A DNA stretch of 64,000 nt from the NCBI RefSeq assembly GCF_008801605.1, contig NZ_VZPJ01000003.1:472761-536760 (forward strand), read 5' to 3'. Under the pieces are notes generated by a model. The model did no database searches, was not told the origin of the DNA, and was given only the letters and a program-made list of their open reading frames with translations. The position numbers were made by a program, and so were the translations under genes. Position 1 is the stretch's first letter. The number at the start of each line of letters is the position of its first letter. Positions 1-10,092 of the stretch are shown here, piece after piece. The stretch is from Pseudomonas brassicacearum subsp. brassicacearum. Its GTDB lineage: Bacteria; Pseudomonadota; Gammaproteobacteria; Pseudomonadales; Pseudomonadaceae.

Positions 1-776
1 GCCTGGTGGGCGACCCCGAACACCCCGAGGCGCTCGGCACCGTGAATCGCGACCTCAACGTGACCCGGCCACTGGCCGACTACGGGCAGCAAATGGCCGG
101 GGAACTGGATGACATCTGCGGCTACATCTTCATGCAGAAATCGCCGTCCTGCGGACTGGAGCGGGTCAAGGTCTACGACCACAACGGCGTGACCCAGGAT
201 GGCGGCGGGCGCGGCATCTATGCCCAGGCCTTCTGCGAACGCCACCCCGACCTGCCGGTGGAGGAAGACGGTCGTCTCAACGACCCGGTACTGCGCGAGA
301 ACTTCCTGACCCGGGTGTTTGCCTATGCCGCCTGGCAACCCTTGCGCCGCCAGGACCTGACCCGTCGCGACCTGATCGAATTTCACTCGCGCTACAAATA
401 CCTGCTGATGGCCCACAACCCGGTGCAATACAAGGCCCTGGGCAATTTGCTGGGCAACATGGGCAAGGCCGACCCCAATGAGTTGGGCCCACGCTACTTC
501 AGCGCATTGATGGCCGCCTTGAAGAAATGCGCCACCCGCCGCACCCACACCAACGTGCTGCAACACCTGAGCGGTTACCTCAAGCGCGCCATCGACGCCG
601 AGGACAAGCAGGAAGTACAGCATCTGATCGGGCAATACCGCCTCGGCATCGTGCCCTTGGTGGTGCCACTGACGTTGCTCAAGCATCACTTGCGCCAGCA
701 TCCCGATCCTTACCTGGCGCAGCAGGTCTACCTGCAACCGCACCCGGAAAACCTCAGCTTGCGAAACGCTATTTGA
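1..776 (+). CDS. DUF523/DUF1722 (YbgA-like) protein, 5' partial
   Basis: The reading frame is open from the first bases of the window to a TGA at 774-776, so the N-terminus lies upstream. The visible part has the end of a DUF523 domain (motif MQKSPSCGLERVKVYD, about residues 45-60 of the visible part) followed by a DUF1722 (YbgA) domain with RYKYLLMAHNPVQYKALG. The biochemical function is not established. Genes of this family often sit beside photolyase genes in Pseudomonas. The stop overlaps the start of the MerR gene by one base (TGATG), which suggests translational coupling and membership of the same photolyase operon. The GTG at 6 is an internal codon and not a believable start, because the DUF523 domain would be cut. 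Confidence 0.85.
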   Translation, partial: LVGDPEHPEALGTVNRDLNVTRPLADYGQQMAGELDDICGYIFMQKSPSCGLERVKVYDHNGVTQDGGGRGIYAQAFCERHPDLPVEEDGRLNDPVLRENFLTRVFAYAAWQPLRRQDLTRRDLIEFHSRYKYLLMAHNPVQYKALGNLLGNMGKADPNELGPRYFSALMAALKKCATRRTHTNVLQHLSGYLKRAIDAEDKQEVQHLIGQYRLGIVPLVVPLTLLKHHLRQHPDPYLAQQVYLQPHPENLSLRNAI

Positions 777-1723
777 TGAAGAGCGAACCCGACTCCAGCG
801 CCAGCGAAGACCTGGGGGCCGACTTTGCCAAGGCCTTGGCACAAGGCTGGCTGCCCATACGCGAGGTCGCCCGGCAAACCGGTGTCAACGCCGTCACGCT
901 GCGAGCCTGGGAACGCCGTTACGGCCTGATCGTGCCGCACCGCACGCCCAAGGGGCACCGGCTGTTCAATGCCGACCATGTGCAACGGATCCTGAGCATT
1001 CTCACCTGGATCGACCGTGGCGTTGCGGTGAGCAAGATCAAGCCTTTGCTGGACACACCGCAGCCACCGACCGAACCCACACAGGTGCCGGAGAATGACT
1101 GGCAGCGTCAGCGCCACGCCCTGGTGCTGGCGGTGACGCAACTGGCCGAGCGCCAGATCGATGACCTGGTCAACCAGGCGATGGCGCTGTACCCGCCCTG
1201 GACCGTGTGCGAGCAGTTGCTCTTGCCGTTGCTGGCCGAGCTGCACCAGCGCTGGCAAGGCCAGTTCGGTGCGCAGCTGGAACGGGTCTTCCTCTACTCG
1301 TGGCTGCGCAGCAAGTTCGGCAGCCGGATCTACCACAACAACCGTCAGTTGCGCGGCGCGCCACTGTTACTGGTCAATCATTCGGACTCGCCCCAGGAGC
1401 CGCACCTGTGGCTCACCGCCTGGCTGGCCAGCAGCGCCGACTGCCCGGTGGAAGTGTTCGACAGCCCGCTACCGGCCGGCGAACTGGCCCTGGCGGTCGA
1501 GCGCCTCAAGGCCCGCGGCGTCCTGCTGTATTCCAGTCACGCCCTCAACCTGTCCCAACTGCCCAGGCTGCTGGGTGGAATCGATTGCCCGATCGTCATT
1601 GCCGGCCCGGCCGCGTCGATCCACCACGCCAGGTTATCCACAGGCGCGTCGATGATTGACGTGTCCTGGGCCGAAGACCCGTTATCGGCTCACCGCGAAC
1701 TGAGTCGCCGAGAACTCCTTTAA
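776..1723 (+). CDS. MerR-family regulator, LitR/CarH-like, beside photolyase
   Basis: 315 residues. The ATG at 776 overlaps the preceding stop. The N-terminal MerR winged helix is clear (about residues 25-95, with VARQTGVNAVTLRAWERRYGL). The C-terminal region (about 110-315) has the length of the four-helix plus Rossmann sensor part of LitR/CarH light regulators. The cobalamin motifs are not intact: the Wx9EH-type element reads W...LER, and no DxHxxG is visible. That fits the B12-free LitR class reported in pseudomonads, which acts with a LOV-type photoreceptor encoded elsewhere (established for P. putida, inferred here). It probably controls this operon, in which photolyase follows 12 bases downstream. 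Confidence 0.82.
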   Translation: MKSEPDSSASEDLGADFAKALAQGWLPIREVARQTGVNAVTLRAWERRYGLIVPHRTPKGHRLFNADHVQRILSILTWIDRGVAVSKIKPLLDTPQPPTEPTQVPENDWQRQRHALVLAVTQLAERQIDDLVNQAMALYPPWTVCEQLLLPLLAELHQRWQGQFGAQLERVFLYSWLRSKFGSRIYHNNRQLRGAPLLLVNHSDSPQEPHLWLTAWLASSADCPVEVFDSPLPAGELALAVERLKARGVLLYSSHALNLSQLPRLLGGIDCPIVIAGPAASIHHARLSTGASMIDVSWAEDPLSAHRELSRRELL

Positions 1724-1735
1724 ATGGAAGACAGC

Positions 1736-3187
1736 ATGCAACTGATCTGGCTGCGCAGCGACTTGCGCCTGCACGACAACACCGCCCTCGCGGCTGCGGC
1801 AGCCCAAGGCCCCTGCGTGGCGGTGTACTTGACCAGCCCCGAACAATGGCGCGCCCATGACGACGCACCGTGCAAGATCGATTTCTGGCTGCGCAACCTC
1901 GGCGCGTTGAGTGCGACCCTGGCCGAATTGAACATCCCACTGCTGATCCGCGCCGCTGCGCATTGGCACCAGGCCCCGCAGGTACTACTCAAGCTGTGTC
2001 GCGAACTGAACGTCGGCGCCGTGCATGTCAACGAAGAGTACGGCCTGAATGAAACGCGACGCGACGCCGAAGTCGCCCGCGTGTTGAATGACCAGGGCGT
2101 TGAATTTCACAGCCACCTCGATCAATTGCTGTTCAAGCCCGGTAGCGTACTGACCAAGACCGGCAATTACTTCCAAGTGTTCAGTCAGTTCCGCAAGGTC
2201 TGCTACAGCCGTCTGCACTTTTCATTGCCGAGCCTGGTCGCCACGCCGGCCCGGCAGGCCCTCACCGGCATTGCCCGCGACCCGGTGCCGACGCAAGTCG
2301 ATGGGTTCGCCCCGCCCAGCGAAGCGCTACGCGCCCTCTGGCCCGCCGGGGAAACCGAAGCCCGTCGGCGCCTGGACACCTTTGTCGACCAGCACATCGA
2401 CGATTACCAAGGCGAACGGGATTATCCCGCCAGACCCGGCACCAGCCAGCTCTCGGCCTATCTGGTGGCCGGCGTGGTGTCGCCACGTCAGTGCCTGCAC
2501 GCCGCGCTGCAAGCCAACCAAGGTGAATTCGAGAGCGGAAGTGCCGGTGCTGTGACCTGGATCAATGAATTGCTCTGGCGCGAGTTTTATAAACACATTC
2601 TCGTGGGCTATCCACGCGTGTCGCGCCATCGTGCGTTTCGCCCGGAAACCGAGGCGCTGGCATGGCGCAAGGCCCCCGCAGAATTGGAAGCCTGGAAGCA
2701 AGCACGCACCGGCCTGCCGATTATCGATGCAGCCATGCGTCAATTGCTGGAGACCGGTTGGATGCACAACCGCTTGCGGATGGTCGTAGCCATGTTCCTG
2801 ACCAAGAACCTGTTGATCGATTGGCGCGAAGGCGAGCGCTTTTTCATGCAGCACCTGATCGACGGCGACCTGGCCGCCAACAATGGCGGCTGGCAGTGGA
2901 GCGCCTCCACCGGCACCGATTCCGCGCCCTGGTTCCGTATCTTCAACCCGTTGAGCCAGTCGGAAAAATTCGACCGCGAGGGCCTGTTCATCAAACGCTG
3001 GCTACCTGAACTGAACGATCTGGACAAGCAACAGGTCCATAGCCCAAATACCCAGGGCGGCTTGTTTGGCGCCGTGGATTATCCGGCACCGATTGTCGAC
3101 TTGAGGCAATCCAGGGCGCGTGCGCTGGCAGCGTTCAGAAACCTGCCAGCACGACAGGACGCGACCGTTGAGGGGATGGGCGATTAG
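1736..3187 (+). CDS. phrB: Deoxyribodipyrimidine photolyase
   Basis: 483 residues, the usual size for class I CPD photolyase. The enzyme uses FADH- and blue light to split pyrimidine dimers. The N-terminal alpha/beta antenna domain starts MQLIWLRSDLRLHDNTAL. The C-terminal FAD domain contains WINELLWREFYKHI, TGWMHNRLRM and NGGWQWSASTGTDSAPWFRIFNP, the signature regions around the flavin and the Trp electron path. I chose ATG 1736 because GGAAG lies about six bases upstream and family members begin MQLIWLRSD. An in-frame ATG at 1724 directly after the MerR stop is the alternative. The neighbouring LitR-like regulator suggests light-induced expression. Confidence 0.96.
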   Translation: MQLIWLRSDLRLHDNTALAAAAAQGPCVAVYLTSPEQWRAHDDAPCKIDFWLRNLGALSATLAELNIPLLIRAAAHWHQAPQVLLKLCRELNVGAVHVNEEYGLNETRRDAEVARVLNDQGVEFHSHLDQLLFKPGSVLTKTGNYFQVFSQFRKVCYSRLHFSLPSLVATPARQALTGIARDPVPTQVDGFAPPSEALRALWPAGETEARRRLDTFVDQHIDDYQGERDYPARPGTSQLSAYLVAGVVSPRQCLHAALQANQGEFESGSAGAVTWINELLWREFYKHILVGYPRVSRHRAFRPETEALAWRKAPAELEAWKQARTGLPIIDAAMRQLLETGWMHNRLRMVVAMFLTKNLLIDWREGERFFMQHLIDGDLAANNGGWQWSASTGTDSAPWFRIFNPLSQSEKFDREGLFIKRWLPELNDLDKQQVHSPNTQGGLFGAVDYPAPIVDLRQSRARALAAFRNLPARQDATVEGMGD

Positions 3188-3310
3188 CGAACAAGAAATT
3201 GCCAGCCAGCGGGATGCATTGTTTATCCGATAACATATAGTCTTACTAGTCGTACGGACTCTACTGAAAAGCTACGTATCAGTGCGCTGTCCAATCGAAA
3301 GGAGGAGGGA

Positions 3311-4084
3311 ATGGGTCTAAGACTGCCACGGCGCTATTGGCTCACCGGGGCTGGCAACGGAATCGGCGCTTCGTTGGCTGAGGCGATACTGGAGACAGGT
3401 GCATACCTGGCCGTCAGTTCGCGCTCGACCCGATCATGCGAAACCCTTTCGGTACGTTATCCAGGACAAGTGCTAAGCGTGCCCGGCAATTTGACCGACA
3501 GCCAGGCCGTGCGCGAGATCGGCGAACAGATCGCCCGTCAATGGGGCGCCCTGGATCAGGTGATCGTCAATGCCGGGACGGCTGAGTACGTTGACGGGCA
3601 GCCGGCTGATCACACATTGATCGAGCATATCGTGCGCAGCAATCTGCTGGCTGCCAGTTTCTGCCTCGAAGTGGCCATGCCCTTGTTGCGCGCCGGGACC
3701 GAACCTCATCTGGTGGGCATTGCCAGCCCGGCGACTTACCTGCCGCCTTCGCAAATAGAAACGGGTGGCAGCGGGATGCGTCATCTGTTCGAATCGGCTC
3801 GGGCAGACTTGGCGTGCGCGGGTGTCGATGTGACGTTGGTACACCCTGGCTACGACGGCCCATTGCTGGGGCCCGACGATTGCTTCCAAACCCCGATTCA
3901 CTGGTCGGCGGACGAAACAGCGCGGCATGTGCTGGATCAGTTGGTCGAGCGCCCGCGAGAAGTTGCGCTTCCCATTGCCTCCATGACCGCACTCTGGCCT
4001 TTGCCTTCGTCGACCGAAACCCTGCCAACCGATATCGGCTCATCCCAGGCGAAAAACGGCTATCCGATCAAGGGACAACCCTGA
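3311..4084 (+). CDS. SDR-fold protein lacking the catalytic Tyr-Lys pair
   Basis: 257 residues with a short-chain dehydrogenase fold: the nucleotide-binding motif TGAGNGIG at about residues 12-19 and an NAG motif (VIVNAGTAEY) near residue 80. The segment where the YxxxK catalytic motif should lie reads GGSGMRHLFES, with neither Tyr nor Lys in place, so classical oxidoreductase chemistry looks impaired. A strong Shine-Dalgarno (AGGAGGAGGG) precedes the ATG. It follows phrB by 123 bases and is probably part of the photolyase cluster. A role as NAD(P)-binding sensor or non-catalytic partner is a guess. The substrate is unknown. Confidence 0.75.
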   Translation: MGLRLPRRYWLTGAGNGIGASLAEAILETGAYLAVSSRSTRSCETLSVRYPGQVLSVPGNLTDSQAVREIGEQIARQWGALDQVIVNAGTAEYVDGQPADHTLIEHIVRSNLLAASFCLEVAMPLLRAGTEPHLVGIASPATYLPPSQIETGGSGMRHLFESARADLACAGVDVTLVHPGYDGPLLGPDDCFQTPIHWSADETARHVLDQLVERPREVALPIASMTALWPLPSSTETLPTDIGSSQAKNGYPIKGQP

Positions 4085-4111
4085 GCCGCCGATTGCCTTA
4101 CACTGCGGACC

Positions 4112-4417
4112 ATGAAAACCATCCCCGTCCATGAAATCCCGGCACCGGCCGTCACGTGTTCGACGTGCGCGGCGTGCTGCTGCCAGTTGGAAGTGATGTT
4201 GATCACCGACACTGGGGTTCCGGAGCGTTTTATCGACACGGACGATTGGGGTGGAGAGGTGATGCTGCGGCTGGATGACGGTTGGTGCGCGGCCCTGGAT
4301 CGCGACAGCATGATGTGCACCATCTACGAAAAGCGTCCGCTGATCTGCCGGGAGTTCGAGATGGGCGCACCGGAGTGCCTGGAAGAACGCCAAGGGATTG
4401 CGACGGCGTATCGATAA
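4112..4417 (+). CDS. YkgJ-family cysteine-cluster protein
   Basis: 101 residues. Clustered cysteines (CSTCAACCC at residues 16-24, then C59, CTIYEKRPLICREFE and a late Cys) match the YkgJ/UPF0153 family, thought to bind zinc or an Fe-S cluster. The function is unknown. The gene begins 27 bases after the SDR stop on the same strand, so it is likely the last gene of the photolyase cluster. A REP pair lies just downstream. Confidence 0.85.
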   Translation: MKTIPVHEIPAPAVTCSTCAACCCQLEVMLITDTGVPERFIDTDDWGGEVMLRLDDGWCAALDRDSMMCTIYEKRPLICREFEMGAPECLEERQGIATAYR

Positions 4418-4435
4418 AGGCGTGGTCTGATCTAT

Positions 4436-4525
4436 TGTGGGAGCGAGCTTGCTCGCGATAGCGGTGAGTCAGACAACTTTATCTTGGCTGGTCTATCGCT
4501 GTCGCGAGCAAGCTCGCTCCCACTG
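4436..4525. repeat. REPIN (two inverted REP palindromes)
   Basis: A REP at 4436-4462 and its inverted partner at 4498-4525 share the palindromic core GAGCGAGCTTGCTCGC and the flank TGTGGGAGC. They lie between the convergent ykgJ-like gene and pagL, where a long hairpin could limit read-through. Confidence 0.9.
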
Positions 4526-4541
4526 TTCTCAAACTGTTTTG

Positions 4542-5060
4542 TTACAGCGGCATCGTATAGTGCAGCGAGTAGCTTTCTACACCGTCGTTAGTCGACTTGA
4601 TACCGGCGTTGGAGTAATGAGTGGCGCGAATGCCCACTTCATGCCCACCGTTGAAGCGCAGGCCGAAGCCGATACGATCTTCAAATTGGAAAGCCGTACC
4701 GAGCTTGTTGTCTTCCACTTCGGTATTGGCGAACAACGCCACACCGACACCCGCCTCGATGTAAGGCTTCACGTTCTGGCCGGAAAACTCATACACAAAC
4801 ACAGGCGAAAACGACAGGCTGTGATTGCTGGATGTCTCGTCCCCTTCCCAATAGGTGTAGGCGCCGCTCCAGTAGCCAGTCAGGCGACCGACATCACTTT
4901 GCAGCCAACTCTTGTCCCAGTCGAACTGCATGCCCAGGCGATAGGTCATGGTCGAATCGCTGGTCTGGCCAACCCCAAATTCCACACCCGCTGCTTGTGC
5001 AGTGTAAGTGTGCCCCAACAATGCGGCCGCAAGCGCGGAAAAGCAGAATAAGCGCTTCAT
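4542..5060 (-). CDS. pagL: Lipid A 3-O-deacylase PagL
   Basis: 172 residues: a signal peptide (about 1-24, ending AQA) and an eight-stranded outer-membrane barrel. The enzyme removes the 3-position acyl chain from lipid A. The catalytic His-Ser-Glu triad is visible as HYS (H148, S150) and VES (E162). The 2- and 12-residue spacing equals that of the characterised P. aeruginosa enzyme. I chose the ATG at 5060 (MKRLF) because AAGGA lies about eight bases before it. The ATG at 5069 sits directly on that site and is less likely. Confidence 0.9.
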   Translation of the reverse strand: MKRLFCFSALAAALLGHTYTAQAAGVEFGVGQTSDSTMTYRLGMQFDWDKSWLQSDVGRLTGYWSGAYTYWEGDETSSNHSLSFSPVFVYEFSGQNVKPYIEAGVGVALFANTEVEDNKLGTAFQFEDRIGFGLRFNGGHEVGIRATHYSNAGIKSTNDGVESYSLHYTMPL

Positions 5061-5173
5061 TAGAAACATCCTTTTCGAACAGACTTAGTTAGTTTTGTTA
5101 CAAACAGACAAAGCTATAGAAATCCGCATCCAAACAGAAGTTCAGCCCGTTTCACACGGTTTTCACATTCTTT

Positions 5174-5965
5174 TTACAGATCGAAGCTTCGCACAACGCC
5201 GGACGAATGCCATAGCGTTGGTAGGATTTTTCTTAAATGTATCGGGTCTGCACTCGTCCAGAAATACGTTTCGCCGGCTGGCCCCTCAGCCAACAGCTCT
5301 CGCTCAGCCAAAAGGCGCTGAAGTTGCCGGGCCACGGCGGCACCGGTGTCGATCAGGCTGATGTGCTCCGGAATCATCCGCGCGAGCAATGGCTTGAGGA
5401 AGGGATAGTGCGTGCACCCCAGGATCAGCGTATCGCAGCCGGCTGCCAGCAAGGGGTCGACGTAATGTTGCAGCAACTGATACAAGGCCGGACTGTGCAA
5501 ATCACCCGTTTCGATCAGTTCAACCAGGCCCGGGCACGGTTGCGTGATGACTCGCACATCGGTGGCGAAACGGTCGAGCAAAGCGGCGAACTTGGCGCTC
5601 TGCAAGGTGCCGGTGGTGGCGAGCACGCCGACGATACCGCTACGGGTCGCGGCAGCCGCCGGCTTGACCGCCGGCTCCATCCCGACGATGGGCCAATGGG
5701 GAAAATCACGGCGTAGATCGGCAACGGCAGCAACCGTTGCGGTGTTGCAGGCTACAACCAGCGCCTTGGCGCCCTGGCCCAGGAGAAAGTCGGCAATGAT
5801 CGAGCAGCGTTGTCGGATGTATTCCGGGGTCTTCTCGCCGTAAGGAATATGCCCACAGTCGGCGACATACAACAGCGATTCATTGGGCAGCAGCTGGCGA
5901 ATTTCCCCCAGCACCGACAACCCGCCGACACCCGAGTCAAGCACACCAATCGGCGCTTCACTCAT
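5174..5965 (-). CDS. murI: Glutamate racemase
   Basis: 263 residues. Converts L- to D-glutamate for peptidoglycan without a cofactor. The two catalytic cysteines are present: C73 in VACNTATV and C184 in ILGCTHYPF. The N-terminus reads [14 protein letters not shown] use the ATG at 5965, which overlaps the moeB stop by eight bases. An upstream start at 6016 would add 17 residues absent from family members and extend further into moeB. Last gene of the hemA-prfA-prmC-moeB-murI operon. Confidence 0.95.
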   Translation of the reverse strand: MSEAPIGVLDSGVGGLSVLGEIRQLLPNESLLYVADCGHIPYGEKTPEYIRQRCSIIADFLLGQGAKALVVACNTATVAAVADLRRDFPHWPIVGMEPAVKPAAAATRSGIVGVLATTGTLQSAKFAALLDRFATDVRVITQPCPGLVELIETGDLHSPALYQLLQHYVDPLLAAGCDTLILGCTHYPFLKPLLARMIPEHISLIDTGAAVARQLQRLLAERELLAEGPAGETYFWTSADPIHLRKILPTLWHSSGVVRSFDL

Positions 5966-6722
5966 GCTGGCCACCGCAGACGCTGCAACCCGGGTCACGC
6001 TTGACCCGCAGTTCACGGAAACGCGTGCCCAGGGCGTCGATCAACAGCAAGCGCCCCACCAGCGGCTCACCGAAACCGGCCAGCAACTTCAAGGCTTCAA
6101 GGGCTTGAAGGCTGCCCACCAATCCTACCAGCGGTCCGATCACACCGGCCTCGCTGCAGGTCAGCTCGGCTTCGCTGCCGTGGCCATAAAGGCAGTGGTA
6201 GCAAGGGCTTTCGGGGCGGCGTGGGTCGAACACCGACAACTGCCCTTCCAGGCGAATCGCCGCGCCGCTGACCAGCGGTTTACCCGCTGCGACACAGGCC
6301 GCGTTCACCGCTTCGCGGGTCGAAAAATTGTCGGAGCAATCGAGTACCACATCCACTGCCGCGACGGCCGCGGCCAGACTGTCTTCGTCCATGGCCGCCC
6401 GGTGAGGCACCAGCCGAACCTCGGGGTTGATCGCCCCAAGGCGTCGCATCGCCGAATCGACTTTGCTCAGGCCGACGCTGTCGGTGTCATGGATGATCTG
6501 GCGTTGCAGGTTGGTCAGGTCGACGGTGTCGAAATCCGCCAAGTGCATCTCACCCACGCCAGCGGCGGCCAGGTACAACGCCACCGGGGCGCCGAGACCG
6601 CCAAGGCCGATGATCAGCACGCGGCTTTGCTTGAGACGCAATTGGCCGTCGATGTCGACGTGCTGCAACAGAATCTGCCGACTGTAGCGCAACAGCTCCT
6701 GATCGTTCAGCACGGCAGGCAC
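5958..6722 (-). CDS. moeB: Molybdopterin-synthase adenylyltransferase (ThiF/MoeB family)
   Basis: 254 residues. Adenylates the C-terminal Gly of a ubiquitin-like sulfur carrier (MoaD for MoeB). The glycine-rich ATP loop GLGGLGAP (39-46), the [13 protein letters not shown] segment and two zinc-binding pairs (C174/C177 and C246/C249) are all visible. C189 in ELTCSEAGV is at the usual cysteine position. The start overlaps the 3' end of prmC by 16 bases. The substrate could be ThiS rather than MoaD; the gene context favours the moeB name used in Pseudomonas. Confidence 0.92.
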   Translation of the reverse strand: MPAVLNDQELLRYSRQILLQHVDIDGQLRLKQSRVLIIGLGGLGAPVALYLAAAGVGEMHLADFDTVDLTNLQRQIIHDTDSVGLSKVDSAMRRLGAINPEVRLVPHRAAMDEDSLAAAVAAVDVVLDCSDNFSTREAVNAACVAAGKPLVSGAAIRLEGQLSVFDPRRPESPCYHCLYGHGSEAELTCSEAGVIGPLVGLVGSLQALEALKLLAGFGEPLVGRLLLIDALGTRFRELRVKRDPGCSVCGGQHE

Positions 6723-7537
6723 CCCAGGCTGATGCGCTCATGACCACCCAGGTCCTTGCGGCTGTGGACTTCGACAAAACCTTGAGTGCGCAGCAAATCG
6801 CACACCGCCTCGGCCTGATCGTAACCATGCTCGAGCATCAGCCAGCCGCCCGGCTCGAGGTGAGCCGGTGCCTGGGCAACGATCTGGCGCAAATCATCGA
6901 GCCCGTCCGGCCCGGCAACCAGGGCACTGGCCGGCTCGAAGCGCACGTCGCCCTCGATCAGGTGCGGATCGCTGGCCGCAATGTACGGCGGGTTGCTGAT
7001 GATCAACTCGAAACGCGTGTCTTCCAGCGCACTGAACCAGTGGCTGCTCAACACCGTGACGTTGTGCAGGTCCAGGCGCTGGCGATTGCGCTCGGCCAGG
7101 GCCACAGCCTCCAGCACCCGGTCGACCGCCGTAACTTTCCAGGCCGGGCGCTCGCTGGCCAGTGCCAGGGCAATCGCGCCGCTGCCGGTGCCCAGATCCA
7201 GGACCCGGGCCGGTGTAGCCGGCAGCAAGGCCAGCGCGGTTTCCACCAAAAGCTCGGTGTCAGGACGCGGGATCAGGGTATGGGGCGCGACTTCCAGATC
7301 GAGTTTCCAGAAGCCCTGTTGTCCGAGTATGTACGCCACCGGCTCGCCAGAGCGCCGCCGCCGCAGGTATTCGGAGAACAGCAACGCCGCCTCGCTGGGC
7401 ACGATCCGCTCGGGCCAGGTGTGCAGGAAGCTGCGGGACTTGCCCAAGGCTGCGGCCAGCAACAACTCGGCGTCCAGCCGTGCCGTGGGCGAATCCGGCA
7501 ACTCGGCCGCGCGTAACAGACTGGCGATGATGGTCAT
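6707..7537 (-). CDS. prmC: Release-factor glutamine methyltransferase
   Basis: 276 residues. Methylates the glutamine of the GGQ motif in release factors RF1 and RF2. The SAM motif DLGTGSG is at 114-120 and the catalytic NPPY at 182-185, after an N-terminal helical domain. The ATG at 7537 (MTIIASLL) starts just downstream of the prfA stop, a conserved arrangement that pairs the enzyme with its substrate. A longer open frame continues upstream but runs antisense-like through prfA. Confidence 0.95.
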   Translation of the reverse strand: MTIIASLLRAAELPDSPTARLDAELLLAAALGKSRSFLHTWPERIVPSEAALLFSEYLRRRRSGEPVAYILGQQGFWKLDLEVAPHTLIPRPDTELLVETALALLPATPARVLDLGTGSGAIALALASERPAWKVTAVDRVLEAVALAERNRQRLDLHNVTVLSSHWFSALEDTRFELIISNPPYIAASDPHLIEGDVRFEPASALVAGPDGLDDLRQIVAQAPAHLEPGGWLMLEHGYDQAEAVCDLLRTQGFVEVHSRKDLGGHERISLGCLPC

Positions 7538-7551
7538 TTTTTCACCTGTGC

Positions 7552-8630
<1,079 letters not shown>

Positions 8631-8634
<4 letters not shown>

Positions 8635-9920
8635 TGCGGTTTTTTATCCGAAAAGCTATCCGGTGAGCCCTCACCGAGGGCGAAGAGTTCCTGGGCCATG
8701 GCCAGCGCATCGAGGCGGCCTTCGGCGGTCAACTTCTTGAGCTGGACACTGGGGGCGTGGAGCAATTTGTTGGTCAGGCCGCGGGCCAGTTGTACCAGCA
8801 CCTCTTCGGCATTGCCGCCGTTGGCCAGCAGGCGCTGGGCTTTTTGCAGTTCCTCGTCGCGCAGGCGTTCGCTCTGCTGACGATAGGCCTTGAGCACATC
8901 CACCGCCGCCAGCTCGCGCAGGCGCACCATGAAGTCGTCGGCACCGACGCTAATCATCTCTTCGGCCGCCTGGGCCGCGCCCTGCCGGCTCTTGAGATTC
9001 TCGGCGACCACCTCATGCAGGTCGTCGACGCTGTAGAGATACACGTCATCCAGCTCGCCGACTTCTGGCTCGATGTCCCGGGGAACAGCAATGTCCACCA
9101 TGAAAATCGGCTTGTGCTTGCGCAGCTTCAGGGCACTTTCCACGGCGCCCTTGCCAAGGATAGGCAACTGGCTGGCGGTGGAACTGATGACGATGTCGCT
9201 GTGTACCAGTTCCGCGGGAATGTCCGACAGCAACACCGCATGGGCACCGAACTGCTCGGCCAGGGTACTGGCCCGCTCCAGGGTCCGGTTGGCGACGACT
9301 ATGCGCTTGACCCCCAGGTCATGGAGATGGCGGGCGACCAGGGTGATGGTCTCCCCAGCGCCGATCAGCAGCGCCTGGCTGCGTTGCAAATCACTGAAAA
9401 TCTGTTTCGCCAGGCTGACAGCGGCAAACGCCACGGACACCGGGTTTTCGCCGATGGCCGTGTCGGTGCGTACCTGCTTGGCGGCGTTGAACGTCGCCTG
9501 GAACAGGCGCCCCAGCAGCGGGCCGACGGTGCCGGCCTCGCGGGCCACGGCGTAGGCCGACTTCATCTGGCCGAGAATCTGCGGTTCGCCCAACACCAGC
9601 GAGTCGAGCCCCGAGGCGACACGCATCATGTGACGAACGGCCGCATCATCTTCATGCACATAGGCACTGGCGCGCAGTTCTTCAAGGCTCAGCTTGTGAT
9701 AGTCGGCCAGCCAGCGCAGGACTGAATCGGCCGAAACGTGATCCTGTTCTATATAAAGCTCGCTGCGATTGCAGGTGGAGAGGATCGCAGCTTCGCGGCT
9801 GTCGGTGAGTCGGCAGAGCTGCTGCAAGGCCTCAACCAGCTGCTCAGGCGTAAAGGCCACGCGCTCGCGGACGTCTACTGACGCAGTCTTGTGGTTAATA
9901 CCGAGTGCAAGGAAGGCCAT
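8631..9920 (-). CDS. hemA: Glutamyl-tRNA reductase
   Basis: 429 residues. First committed step of tetrapyrrole synthesis: reduces Glu-tRNA(Glu) to glutamate-1-semialdehyde with NADPH. The N-terminus is [15 protein letters not shown]. The catalytic C50 lies in [10 protein letters not shown], the NADPH-binding IGAG motif is mid-protein, and the C-terminal dimerisation helices are complete. First gene of the five-gene minus-strand operon. It is divergent from the TPR-lipoprotein gene across 172 bases that must hold both promoters. Confidence 0.97.
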
Positions 9921-10092
9921 TCAAGGTCGCTGATAGTGACGTGAAGCCGGCAATTGTCCTACTTCGTCAGATTCAGAACAACCACTCGATCTCTATCGCC
10001 CTGCCCGGGGTTGTAAATCGACGGGGCGGTTATGTTTGACCGAAGGCTTGTGTCATGATGATCTGACCGCAGGTTAGTCGTCCTCTTCCTAT

